Of a DNA stretch of 64,000 nt, positions 28,901 through 36,826 are shown piece after piece. This stretch comes from Pseudomonas duriflava (GTDB lineage: Bacteria; Pseudomonadota; Gammaproteobacteria; Pseudomonadales; Pseudomonadaceae), in the NCBI RefSeq assembly GCF_007830155.1, contig NZ_VLKY01000001.1, positions 372,001 through 436,000 on the forward strand. The letters run 5' to 3'. Position 1 is the first letter of the stretch. Each line of letters starts with the position of its first letter. Below the pieces are notes generated by a model. It was not told where the DNA came from and did no database searches. It worked only from the letters and a program-made list of their open reading frames with translations. The translations under genes were made by a program, and so were the position numbers.

Positions 28901-29741
28901 TCTTGGCCGATTGATACATGCTCGTATTACTGCTCAGCCTGTACGTGATGATGATGGAAAGATTGTTCGTGTCGTAGGCTCATTTCAAGATATTAGTGAC
29001 CGTAAGCGGGGCGAACAGCAATTACAAGCTACACTCAGTGAGCTAGAGCGCAGTAATCGCGAATTAGAAGAATTTGCTTATGTTGCCTCTCACGACTTGC
29101 AGGAGCCTCTCAGAAAGATTCAAGCCTTCTCCGAACGTTTAACTGCCAGAACAGCGGGTTTGGACGAAGAGGCAAGTGACTATTTGAAGCGCATGAACTC
29201 TGCTGCATCACGTATGCAGGCCTTGGTGATTGATTTACTAAATTACTCACGCGTCAACACACGTGGACAAGTGTTTCAACGGGTGGAGTTTAGCAATGTT
29301 GTGGAAGAAGTCCTTGATGACATGGAAGCTACTATAGAGCAAACAGGAGCTCGTATTGAGTGCCATGAGTTGCCAACTGTCATGGGAGATCCTACACAGT
29401 TGCGCCAGGTCATACAGAATCTGATCAGTAATGCTCTTAAGTTCCAAGTTATTGGAACCGCGCCTGTCGTCAAAATATATTCGGAACAAACTACAGGCGA
29501 TACCTGGAAATTATGTATAGCTGATAATGGCATTGGTTTTGATGAGAAATATCTTGACCGAATATTCAACCCCTTCCAACGCCTGCATAGCCGTGAAAGT
29601 TATGCGGGAACAGGTATAGGTCTAGCTATTGTCAAGAAGATAGTCGAGCGCCATCACGCTTTTATTACAGCAAAAAGTTCACCTGGAGAGGGAAGTACAT
29701 TCCGTATCACTTTTCCACGTTCTGACAGGGAAGAGCTATGA
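25974..29741 (+). CDS. Large multisensor histidine kinase (membrane, PAS/GAF, Cph1-type HisKA)
   Basis: A protein of 1255 residues. About seven hydrophobic helices occupy residues 10-225, followed by an extracytoplasmic-looking sensor of about 210 residues, a further helix near 440-460, and then PAS (LGYKPEEMVGR), GAF (GSCGTAAFRREAVYVENIE), two more PAS domains, HisKA of phytochrome type (ASHDLQEPLRKIQAFSE) and HATPase (DNGIGFDEKYLDRIFNPFQR). The start ATG at 25974 overlaps the ATPase stop; the upstream frame lies inside the ATPase. The Rcp1-type receiver that follows, with a 4-base overlap, is the typical partner of this HisKA class. Notably AT-rich. Confidence 0.88.
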   Translation: MKERHIIVQAYLYLLAFSLLTIGGICLANFYRIDQPTLHVVVLPPDSSLLCLLLGTMLLAIMRAPGNVLKALAVLLIIFCTYSLAHNFIMGGVDVGVSWITGFRRIRSALALTMLVWVLAIFLCQGNMVARRIGQLLGLVIVLIGCFSQFLLLNPDLDGFRLGFKKMSSVANIYIALLGIAVILLGSLSKKPSTSLDRLTLAIGFGGALISSLGCYLLSQKDIDSASKRSDILLSHVQSTVRKDLDSHVQLINRMAERWQSISRIPRIDLLQNEVQGYLRDFPALEGIAVVGPQREPYWLQARKPVVREWLETFLTDPLEADWLQHVIDEGTPHISQLHYYESSQHYDAFIVVPMLLSNQPGWFLVASIDVGHILKTRISNDISSGFIVRVYEGESLLYESEEQTQQPFIVVGERELHLHEGIEWRLVSSLNVSPSLVDLPALALLFGLSLSFCLMISQRLGWLALERSKSLEASLAYQARMQKLHQKIMEFTYDVLCSIDAEGRFQELSPSCYRVLGYKPEEMVGRFYREFLLPEDQEKTEQELSSITPQHPTRFFRNRYRHRQGNIVHILWTTAWSNTEKTFFAVGHDITRLVKSEEFTDAQRRILRMISLREPLNEILSEVCCMVEAQDTQSICSILLADSEETHLIHGAAPSLPESYIKAISGLCIGPKAGSCGTAAFRREAVYVENIEADPLWDDFRESALKSGLKACWSIPLINSEGKILGTFAMYRRQAYKPNEEQLQLLTTAEQLAAIAIERSQSLQRMEESEQRFRSLFTFNPDPVFSLDLEGNFQNINEATLKLTELSRDSIIKAHYSTVVTERDLARVTACFQAASQGMNQHYETHIITPRGEILLDVTNQPIIINNRIAGVFGIAKDITERKAILKQLQQKNLLLSMAGHTAKLGGWALVLPEQYMIWSEEVRNLLEFPPDVIPIWNDILPLHPEPFRSRAEEAMRLCIEQGEHMAYDIEIHTALGRLIHARITAQPVRDDDGKIVRVVGSFQDISDRKRGEQQLQATLSELERSNRELEEFAYVASHDLQEPLRKIQAFSERLTARTAGLDEEASDYLKRMNSAASRMQALVIDLLNYSRVNTRGQVFQRVEFSNVVEEVLDDMEATIEQTGARIECHELPTVMGDPTQLRQVIQNLISNALKFQVIGTAPVVKIYSEQTTGDTWKLCIADNGIGFDEKYLDRIFNPFQRLHSRESYAGTGIGLAIVKKIVERHHAFITAKSSPGEGSTFRITFPRSDREEL

Positions 29742-30193
29742 ATAAAGTCCCCTCACTCATACTGATCGCAGATGATGATCCAGATGATTGTCTGTTGATT
29801 AGAGAGGCCTTTAAAGAGGCAGAAATCGTTAATCCTCTTTACTTTGTGCACGATGGTGAGGAGTTGATACGTTATCTCAAGCATCGTACCCCGTACTCGG
29901 ATAGCAATCAGTATCCCTTGCCCGGGCTTATCTTGCTGGACCTTAACATGCCTTTGATGGATGGTCGGGAAGCGTTAAACGAAATCAGGGGAGACCAGCA
30001 GCTACATCATCTTCCTGTTGTTATCCTGACTACATCTTCAGCCGAAGAAGACATTGCTCATAGTTATAAGGCAGGCGTTAGCGCTTTTCTTACCAAGCCC
30101 GTTACATTTAGTGGGTTGCTTGAGTTGGTTAGAGAGTTTGGTCGCAAGTGGCCAGATTTAGTTGAATTCTCGAACAGTAAGGACCCGCTATGA
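29738..30193 (+). CDS. Rcp1-type single-domain response regulator
   Basis: A protein of 151 residues, receiver only. It has LIADDDPDDCLLIREAF, the acceptor in LILLDLNMPLMDG and the lysine in LTKPVTF, with the long insertion after beta-2 (YLKHRTPYSDSNQYPLPG) that marks Rcp1-like receivers of phytochrome-type kinases. Coupled by 4-base overlaps to the large kinase upstream and the LOV/GGDEF/EAL protein downstream, so it probably passes phosphate between them or acts as a diffusible partner. Confidence 0.9.
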   Translation: MNKVPSLILIADDDPDDCLLIREAFKEAEIVNPLYFVHDGEELIRYLKHRTPYSDSNQYPLPGLILLDLNMPLMDGREALNEIRGDQQLHHLPVVILTTSSAEEDIAHSYKAGVSAFLTKPVTFSGLLELVREFGRKWPDLVEFSNSKDPL

Positions 30194-33100
30194 GCCCTTT
30201 GAATTGCAGCTTACGCGTATTACTGATCGATGATGATGAGGACGACTTTTTCATTGTGCGCGATCTGTTGCGTCAAGCTAAAAAGTCAACGTTTGGGCTG
30301 GACTGGGAAAATAGTGCTGAGGCTGGATTACAGGCAATCCTAGAGCAGGCCCATGATCTGTACTTGGTTGATTATCGTCTTGGTCCTGACTCGGGACTGG
30401 AATTAATCAATCAAGCGTTGACTGCTGGTGTTACCAAACCATTCATCTTGCTCACCGGGCAAGAAGATGAAGAGTTAGATACTCGCGCTATTGAGCTGGG
30501 GGCTGCCGACTATTTGGTTAAAGGGCAGTTCGATACTCGTTTGCTTGTTCGTAGCATTCGGTACGCCGTTGAGCGAAATCAGTCTACGAGAAGTTTGCTT
30601 GAAAGCGAAAATCGCTATCGCCTGATGTTTGATGCCAACCCCGGACCTATGTGGGTTTTCAGTAAAGAAACGTTGCGCTTTCTGTCGGTGAACCAGGCTG
30701 CTATCGATTATTTTGGATATTCGCATGACGAGTTCATGTCGATGACTGTATTGGATCTTCGAAGTGTTGAAGAGCAAGAGCGGCTATTGAGATACCTGGA
30801 GACTAATAAAAACAACTTTCTGGGCAACCTGGGCACGGACGTCTGGAGTTATCAACATAAAAATGGACAAAGCCTTTCTGCCCAAGTTTTTACACATGAG
30901 TTTGAGCTTAATGGCCGGCCCTGCTACTGGGTAATGGCTGTTGACTTAACTGAAAAACAAAAAGTACGGCAAGAGTTAATTCAACGAGAGTTGGCATTTC
31001 GACAGTTACTGGATGATACCAGGGACGCTCTTCTGGTCATCGGTGATGATGACGTTCTGTATTACGCTAACCCTGCCGCTGAGCGACTACTAAACGCTAC
31101 TCAAGAGAAACTAAAGCAGCACTGTCCTTTGTTGCCTAAAACCTATAATAAGCTTTATGAGTGGACCTTATCTACGCTTGAAGGTAAGAGCGTTGAGGTA
31201 GAAATTCACTGCGCTAAAACAGAGTGGGAAGGGCGGCAGGCAAGTTTGCTGTCACTACGCGATATTGCTAAGCGCAAGGAGTCAGAGAAGCAATTACGTT
31301 TACTTCAGCGCAGCGTTGAGTCCAGCTATAACGGTGTTGCTATTGCAGACGCTCAATTACCGGATCTCCCTCTTATTTATGTTAATTCAGCCTTTGAACG
31401 GTTAACTGGCTATTCTGCCCACGAAGTATTAGGCAAAAACTGCAGGTTCTTACAAGGGTCGGAGCATGAACAGGCAAGCCTGGAAACGATTCGTGCAGGC
31501 TTGGCGCAACAGCGAGAGGTTAGGCAAGTCTTACGTAACTACCGTAAGGATGGAACGCTCTTTTGGAATGATATTTTCATTTCTCCAATTTTTAATGATA
31601 AAGGCGAGTTAACCCACTTTATTGGGGTGCAAAGCGACATTACCGAGCAGCGGCGTTATGAGGAAGAGCTGAGCTATAACGCCAGTCACGATGCTCTGAC
31701 CGGGTTACCAAACCGGGCTTTGCTTGAAGACCGTTTACGGCAGGGTTGCCAGATCTCCCAGCGTTATGGACGTAGTTTGGCGGTAATGTACATTGATCTG
31801 GATGGTTTCAAACCTATCAATGACTTATATGGTCATGATCTCGGAGATCAGATCCTGGTAGAAGTTGCTCAGCGTATGGGAGAGCAAGTACGTCCTGGCG
31901 ATACGGTTGCTCGAATGGGTAGCGACGAATTTATCGTTTTACTTCCTGACCTAGCTCGTGAGGAAGATGCTCTACAAGTAGCGGAGCGACTTATTACCGA
32001 TATCGCACGCCCTTACCATGTACAGGATATCGAACTGCATATTACGGCCAGTATTGGTATCACGCTTAGTGATGGCCGGATAGATCAGCCTAACCAACTT
32101 ATCCAGCAGGCGGATAGAGCGCTAAACAAGGCTAAGCAAGAAGGGCGTAACAACTATCAGTGGTATACCTCAGATCTCAATCCCCATATTGGTGATCGAG
32201 TTACTCTACGTAGTGAACTCAAGAAAGCCATTGAGAGCCAGTCGCTGGAATTATATTACCAGCCGTTGATAGATGGCCGTAGCGGAAGGGTGACGGGGCT
32301 TGAGGCCTTGCTGCGGTGGAGGCATCCCGAAAAAGGTTTTATTCCACCTTCTACCTTTATTCCGGTAGCCGAAGATACGGGGCAGATAATTCCTTTAAGC
32401 CTGTGGGTTCTTGATACTGCCTGTAGGCAGATGCGTGAGCTTTGCAATCAAGGCGTGACAGGTATATCCGTAGCGGTGAATATTTCACCCTTGCACTTCC
32501 AGCGAAAAAATTTTGTAGCCAGCGTACAAACTGTGTTGGAGCGATATGCGCTAGGGGCTGAATTACTTGAGCTTGAGCTCACCGAATCAGTCCTTATGAA
32601 TAATACTGAAAGAGCGATAGAGACGTTACGAGAGCTAAAAGGGCTCGGTTTAAGTATCTCCATTGATGACTTTGGAACGGGATTTTCCAGTCTGAGCTAT
32701 TTGAAGCGTCTTCCCATTGATAAGGTTAAAATTGATCGCTCGTTTGTCAGTGAGATCATAAGCGACCAGCACGATGCCGCTATTACTCAAGGTATTATTT
32801 CAATGGCGCATCACCTTAAGCTTAAAGTAGTGGCTGAAGGTGTCGAGAATGAACCACAGTTTGCCTTTCTGAGAAAGAATCATTGCGATATTTTCCAGGG
32901 CTATTACTTCGCCAGACCAATGCCTTTCAATGAGCTTGAAGCATTTTTACGAAAGCCTATTCTAGTAAGTGATGTTCCTCCGCCTAGCACTGAAGAAGTT
33001 CAAACACTGCTGCTGTTAGATGACGAAGAAAATATATTGCGTGCCTTGGCCCGTGTGCTTCGACGGGACGGTTATAAGATTTTGATGGCTACACGTGCGC

Positions 33101-33378
33101 AGGAAGCATTCGAACTACTGGCTAAAAATAATGTGCAGGTCATTCTTTCTGATCAACGCATGCCAGAGATGAATGGCACGGAATTTCTTAGAAGGGTTAA
33201 AGATTTATACCCGAATACAATGCGTATTGTTCTTTCTGGTTATACCGATTTGAAGTCGGTTACAGATGCTATCAACCAGGGGGCTATTTATAAGTTTCTG
33301 ACAAAGCCTTGGGATGATGAGCAGCTAAGACAGAACATTGCGCAGGCCTTCCGTGAGTTTGCTAATGAAAAAGAGTGA
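30190..33378 (+). CDS. REC-PAS-PAS-LOV-GGDEF-EAL-REC protein, predicted blue-light-responsive c-di-GMP enzyme
   Basis: A protein of 1062 residues. N-terminal receiver (VLLIDDDEDDFFIV, acceptor in YLVDYRLGPDSG), two PAS domains, then a PAS domain carrying the LOV photoreceptor motif GKNCRFLQG at about residue 415, whose Cys binds flavin in blue light. GGDEF reads GSDEF (RMGSDEFIVL), so cyclase activity is doubtful. EAL is intact (LEALLRWRHPEKGF, DDFGTGFSS, VKIDRSFV). A second receiver at the C-terminus has LLLDDEEN, VILSDQRMPEMNG and TKPWDDE. Probably a c-di-GMP phosphodiesterase under both light and phosphorelay control. Last gene of the operon. Confidence 0.9.
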   Translation: MSPLNCSLRVLLIDDDEDDFFIVRDLLRQAKKSTFGLDWENSAEAGLQAILEQAHDLYLVDYRLGPDSGLELINQALTAGVTKPFILLTGQEDEELDTRAIELGAADYLVKGQFDTRLLVRSIRYAVERNQSTRSLLESENRYRLMFDANPGPMWVFSKETLRFLSVNQAAIDYFGYSHDEFMSMTVLDLRSVEEQERLLRYLETNKNNFLGNLGTDVWSYQHKNGQSLSAQVFTHEFELNGRPCYWVMAVDLTEKQKVRQELIQRELAFRQLLDDTRDALLVIGDDDVLYYANPAAERLLNATQEKLKQHCPLLPKTYNKLYEWTLSTLEGKSVEVEIHCAKTEWEGRQASLLSLRDIAKRKESEKQLRLLQRSVESSYNGVAIADAQLPDLPLIYVNSAFERLTGYSAHEVLGKNCRFLQGSEHEQASLETIRAGLAQQREVRQVLRNYRKDGTLFWNDIFISPIFNDKGELTHFIGVQSDITEQRRYEEELSYNASHDALTGLPNRALLEDRLRQGCQISQRYGRSLAVMYIDLDGFKPINDLYGHDLGDQILVEVAQRMGEQVRPGDTVARMGSDEFIVLLPDLAREEDALQVAERLITDIARPYHVQDIELHITASIGITLSDGRIDQPNQLIQQADRALNKAKQEGRNNYQWYTSDLNPHIGDRVTLRSELKKAIESQSLELYYQPLIDGRSGRVTGLEALLRWRHPEKGFIPPSTFIPVAEDTGQIIPLSLWVLDTACRQMRELCNQGVTGISVAVNISPLHFQRKNFVASVQTVLERYALGAELLELELTESVLMNNTERAIETLRELKGLGLSISIDDFGTGFSSLSYLKRLPIDKVKIDRSFVSEIISDQHDAAITQGIISMAHHLKLKVVAEGVENEPQFAFLRKNHCDIFQGYYFARPMPFNELEAFLRKPILVSDVPPPSTEEVQTLLLLDDEENILRALARVLRRDGYKILMATRAQEAFELLAKNNVQVILSDQRMPEMNGTEFLRRVKDLYPNTMRIVLSGYTDLKSVTDAINQGAIYKFLTKPWDDEQLRQNIAQAFREFANEKE

Positions 33379-33678
33379 TCAAATGTCTTAGTCAAGCTTT
33401 GTGTTCTAGCTGACAACTATCAACTCAGTTTCTCAGGTATGAGTATCACCACTCACGTGAGGCATAAGGAGATGCCTCAGCCGTGTGGCTTATAGCGCTT
33501 GCGTAGCGTTGTCAGGAGAGTTTGTAACGGGGCCGGTATGCCGGCCTGCTTCAGGCGAGCAGGGTAGTTAGTCAAGGTCGCTGGGCGTGCATCAATGGAT
33601 CAACCAAGAAGAAAAATCTTGGATAGATATCCCTGAAGCCTAAACCGCTGTTTGTACTGCGATTCGAGAGGAGACTGT
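33379..33678. other. Intergenic region after the signalling operon
   Basis: 300 bases with no gene. A 14-base palindrome-like GCCGGTATGCCGGC sits at about 33530-33544. No classic terminator with T tract is visible. The promoter of the MBL-fold hydrolase gene should be near its right end. Confidence 0.35.
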
Positions 33679-34542
33679 ATGCAACCTCACGTGACGACCT
33701 TTTTCGATGATGCCACCCATACGTTTAGTTATGTTGTGACCGATCCCGCCACACGCCAGTGTGCCCTGATTGATTCCGTACTGGACTATGAGCAGGCCTC
33801 CGGGCATATCGCTACAACCAGTGCTGATCGGATGGTCAACTACATTCAGGCGAACGGGCTGTCTGTGCAATGGCTTCTGGAAACCCATGTCCACGCTGAT
33901 CACTTATCCGCTGCGGCATACTTACGTAGGCGTGTAGGAGGTACGCTGGCTATTGGAGAACATATAAGGGATGTTCAAGGTGCCTTTTCCCGCCTGCTTA
34001 ATATCGAGGCAGAACGGCTTGCCCAAGAAGCGCCTTTCGGCCATCTGTTTCGGGATGGCGAACGCTTTTCAATCGGCTCGCTGGAAGGCTTCGCCTTGCA
34101 CACACCCGGTCATACGCCGGCCTGTATGACCTATGTCATCGGCGATGCCGGTTTTGTCGGCGATACGCTGTTCATGCCGGACTACGGCACCGCCCGCTGC
34201 GACTTTCCCGGTGGGGATGCCCGCCAGTTGTACCGCTCGATTCAAAAGATCTTTCAGCTACCAGACGAAACCCGCCTGTTCATGTGCCACGACTATAAGG
34301 CGCCGGGGCGTGACGAATACCGCAACGAAACCACCGTTGGTCAGGAGCGCACCTACAATGTACATGTGCATGAAGGCGTGACTGAGGACGGGTTCGTCGC
34401 GATGCGCACGGCACGGGACGCTACCCTCAAGATGCCCGCCCTGATCTTGCCATCCGTACAGGTGAATATTCGCGCGGGTGAACTACCGCCTCCCGAAAGC
34501 AATGGAATCCATTACCTGAAGATTCCGCTTAATGCGGTTTAA
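33679..34542 (+). CDS. MBL-fold metallo-hydrolase, persulfide dioxygenase/glyoxalase II-like
   Basis: A protein of 287 residues with the metallo-beta-lactamase motif THVHADHLSAA and further metal ligands in HTPGHTPAC, VGDTLF and MCHDY. The arrangement resembles ETHE1/Blh-type enzymes, which oxidise glutathione persulfide, rather than short glyoxalase II. The start ATG 33679 follows GAGAGGAGA at good spacing; the frame is open further upstream without homology. No rhodanese or ArsR-type sulfur-sensing gene is adjacent, so the substrate is uncertain. Confidence 0.82.
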   Translation: MQPHVTTFFDDATHTFSYVVTDPATRQCALIDSVLDYEQASGHIATTSADRMVNYIQANGLSVQWLLETHVHADHLSAAAYLRRRVGGTLAIGEHIRDVQGAFSRLLNIEAERLAQEAPFGHLFRDGERFSIGSLEGFALHTPGHTPACMTYVIGDAGFVGDTLFMPDYGTARCDFPGGDARQLYRSIQKIFQLPDETRLFMCHDYKAPGRDEYRNETTVGQERTYNVHVHEGVTEDGFVAMRTARDATLKMPALILPSVQVNIRAGELPPPESNGIHYLKIPLNAV

Positions 34543-34559
34543 AACCTGGATCGTCTTCT

Positions 34560-34596
34560 TTATACGGCCCTACCAAAAGGGTGCCGTATTTCTTTT
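34560..34596 (+). terminator. Rho-independent terminator after the MBL hydrolase gene
   Basis: ATACGGC (34562-34568) pairs with GCCGTAT (34583-34589), extended by CCCT/AGGG across a short loop, and is followed by TTCTTTT. It starts about 20 bases after the stop codon. Confidence 0.75.
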
Positions 34597-34816
34597 GCCA
34601 GTTCCTATTTCTTAGGAACCTATACAGTTACCCATTAAGTTTCAAACGAAGCGGCAGATACAGGGAGGTAGTTACGGATTTCTGGCGTCAAGGTGTATGC
34701 TCCGCCCCTTGATATCTAAAAGCCATTAGTGCTTTTTAAGAGTGCTTGGGCTGACGATCGACGTCGTTCACTGATTTGTTTCATCGCTCCGATGAACGTT
34801 GTTATCAGGATGTATT

Positions 34817-36103
34817 GTGCGGAACCGCTTCTCTCAAAGCCCGATTCATTTTTTGCCGCCTGTGTTTCTGGCGGCCGTAGCCTGGTTACTTAGTTTTTAC
34901 TGGCCCGGTACGACCTTTTTTACGTCGTTGTTTAACGTATTGCCCACGTTGCTCGTTCTGCTGGGCGGTGCCTTCTGTGTGGTTTATCAGCGTCAAAGCC
35001 AGCTGTTTACGCTAATCACGCTGTATATCGTCCATGTGTCGCTGTCGCTGCAGACGGAGCATTTCCAGGCAACTCATACCCTTCGGGCAGAGACGCCTCT
35101 GGTTTTTCATCTGGCGACCATTCTTGCGCCCTTGCTCGTTGGGGTGTACAGCGTCTGGTCCATCAAGGCGCATCTCCTGCAGGACACCATTAGCCGCGTA
35201 GCGCTTCTACTGGTGGCCACGGTTGTGCCCCTGGCGCTGGGGCGTGTTTATCCGGACGGCATGCTCCACTTGGTGGATACCATCTATTGGCCTAGCTTGC
35301 ATGGTGATTGGATGAAGCTGGCACAGCTGGCCTATATCACTTCTATTGTGGGCTGGGGCACAGTGGTTGTTCGTTATGCCCTGTTTCCTCGCCCGCAACA
35401 TGCCGCACCTATTGTCGCTATCGCCTGTTTAGCCTGGATGTGGTCCCAGGTGTTTATCGCGCCGCATGTCCTCGATGTGGTAATCAGTTGCGCCCAACTC
35501 ATGATCCTGGGCTCGGTCATTCATGAAACGTTCTACATGGCGTTCCGCGATGAGCTGACAGGTATTCCGGGTCGGCGTGCATTGAATGAGCGCTTAAGTC
35601 GGTTGGGTAGCCAGTACGTTATTGCCATGGCCGACGTGGATCATTTTAAAAAATTCAACGATACACACGGCCACGACGTGGGTGATCAGGTGCTCAGGCT
35701 GGTTGCCAGCAAGATGCGCAAGGTGGGTGGCGGCGGCAGCGCCTTCCGCTATGGCGGCGAAGAGTTCACGCTGTTGTTTCCCGGCAAGACGCTTGAACAA
35801 TGTTTGCCGCATCTGGAAGAGGTTCGTCGTAGCATCGAGACCTATCCTTTGCGGATTCGGGATCCGCAGAATCGACCGAAAGACGATGATCAAGGTAAGG
35901 CGCATCGCGGTGCGAGCGAGGCCAAGCCCGTATTTATTACCGTCAGCATGGGAGTTGCCGAGCGGGGCACGGCCGCACGCACGCCGGAAGAAGTGATCAA
36001 GTGTGCTGACCAAGCTCTTTATAAAGCCAAGGGCGCCGGGCGTAATAATGTTATGCCCTACGGGCAGGGCGCCCAGCTTGCCTCACGCGTCAAGCGTGCC
36101 TGA
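34817..36103 (+). CDS. Membrane diguanylate cyclase (GGEEF)
   Basis: A protein of 428 residues. Six or seven hydrophobic helices span about 10-245 and form a membrane sensor without a clear named family. The C-terminal GGDEF domain has DELTGIPGRRAL, DVDHFKKFNDTHGHDVGD and the active-site RYGGEEFTLL. An inserted basic/acidic loop of about 25 residues follows the active site. The GTG at 34817 has CAGGA upstream and is preferred to the TTG at 34799. It is convergent with the TetR gene, with 14 bases of overlap at the 3' ends. Confidence 0.88.
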   Translation: MRNRFSQSPIHFLPPVFLAAVAWLLSFYWPGTTFFTSLFNVLPTLLVLLGGAFCVVYQRQSQLFTLITLYIVHVSLSLQTEHFQATHTLRAETPLVFHLATILAPLLVGVYSVWSIKAHLLQDTISRVALLLVATVVPLALGRVYPDGMLHLVDTIYWPSLHGDWMKLAQLAYITSIVGWGTVVVRYALFPRPQHAAPIVAIACLAWMWSQVFIAPHVLDVVISCAQLMILGSVIHETFYMAFRDELTGIPGRRALNERLSRLGSQYVIAMADVDHFKKFNDTHGHDVGDQVLRLVASKMRKVGGGGSAFRYGGEEFTLLFPGKTLEQCLPHLEEVRRSIETYPLRIRDPQNRPKDDDQGKAHRGASEAKPVFITVSMGVAERGTAARTPEEVIKCADQALYKAKGAGRNNVMPYGQGAQLASRVKRA

Positions 36104-36707
36104 TTTCGGCGCCTCGTAAAAAGATCTGGACGGCATGACTGATCAGCCGATCCAGTTCTTCAGGCGTCGGGGAGGGCGCTACCCCTAAGGCGGCTCGCCG
36201 CTGTGGACCTGGAATTACCATGCCAAACAACATGGCCGAGGCTTCCATCGTATCGGGTACATGCAGGCGTCCGGCTTGGCACTGCTGTTCAAGCCATCCG
36301 GCCAATAGCTCTACTGCCTTGTAGGCGCCACGCTCATCGTACAGGCGCGCTATCTCGGGAAAAGCCTTCGCTTCGGCCAATACCAGCCGCAACAGACCCA
36401 CCGGAATTTCACCCAGCGATACATCAGCAATAGCGCGCACATAGCGACACAGCCCTTCCGTCAGATCGTTACCCGGCGTGCCGATGCAGGCTATCGCCTG
36501 ACCCATATAGGCATCGATGACCGCTTCGAACAGTTCGCCTTTCGAGCGAACCACGCCATAGACCGTACGCTTGGACATGCCTGCCCGTTCGGCAATGGTG
36601 TCCATACTGGCGTGATAGCCCTGTTCCAGCCACACCTGTAGGGCGGCTTCGATCAGGCGATCCAGAGGTGCTTGTCTTTCTGCGCGAGGGCGGTTCTTAA
36701 CAGTCAT
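36090..36707 (-). CDS. TetR/AcrR-family repressor, divergent from the beta-glucosidase gene
   Basis: A protein of 205 residues. N-terminal helix-turn-helix (ALQVWLEQGYHASMDTIAERAGMSKRTVYGVVRSKGELF) and a helical ligand domain resembling the AefR-like TetR C-terminal family. It is transcribed away from the GH3 gene, and the space between them contains a perfect 18-base palindrome, so it probably controls that gene and itself. The inducer is unknown. Confidence 0.87.
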   Translation of the reverse strand: MTVKNRPRAERQAPLDRLIEAALQVWLEQGYHASMDTIAERAGMSKRTVYGVVRSKGELFEAVIDAYMGQAIACIGTPGNDLTEGLCRYVRAIADVSLGEIPVGLLRLVLAEAKAFPEIARLYDERGAYKAVELLAGWLEQQCQAGRLHVPDTMEASAMLFGMVIPGPQRRAALGVAPSPTPEELDRLISHAVQIFLRGAEIRHA

Positions 36708-36737
36708 GGGTGTCCAAAAAATAATTAGTAAAAAGTT

Positions 36738-36755
36738 GGAAACTAATTAGTTTCC
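36738..36755. promoter_or_regulatory. Palindromic operator candidate for the TetR regulator
   Basis: GGAAACTAATTAGTTTCC is a perfect 18-base palindrome 31 bases upstream of the TetR start and 71 bases before the beta-glucosidase ATG. Its length, AT-rich centre and divergent position fit a TetR dimer site. A partial copy of the core, TAATTAGT, occurs just upstream at about 36722. Confidence 0.65.
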
Positions 36756-36826
36756 CTTCTGGTCTTTCCAGCGAGCCGAAAGCATGCCACGGCTTCGGAC
36801 CTGTCCCTCATCTAAGGATATCGATA

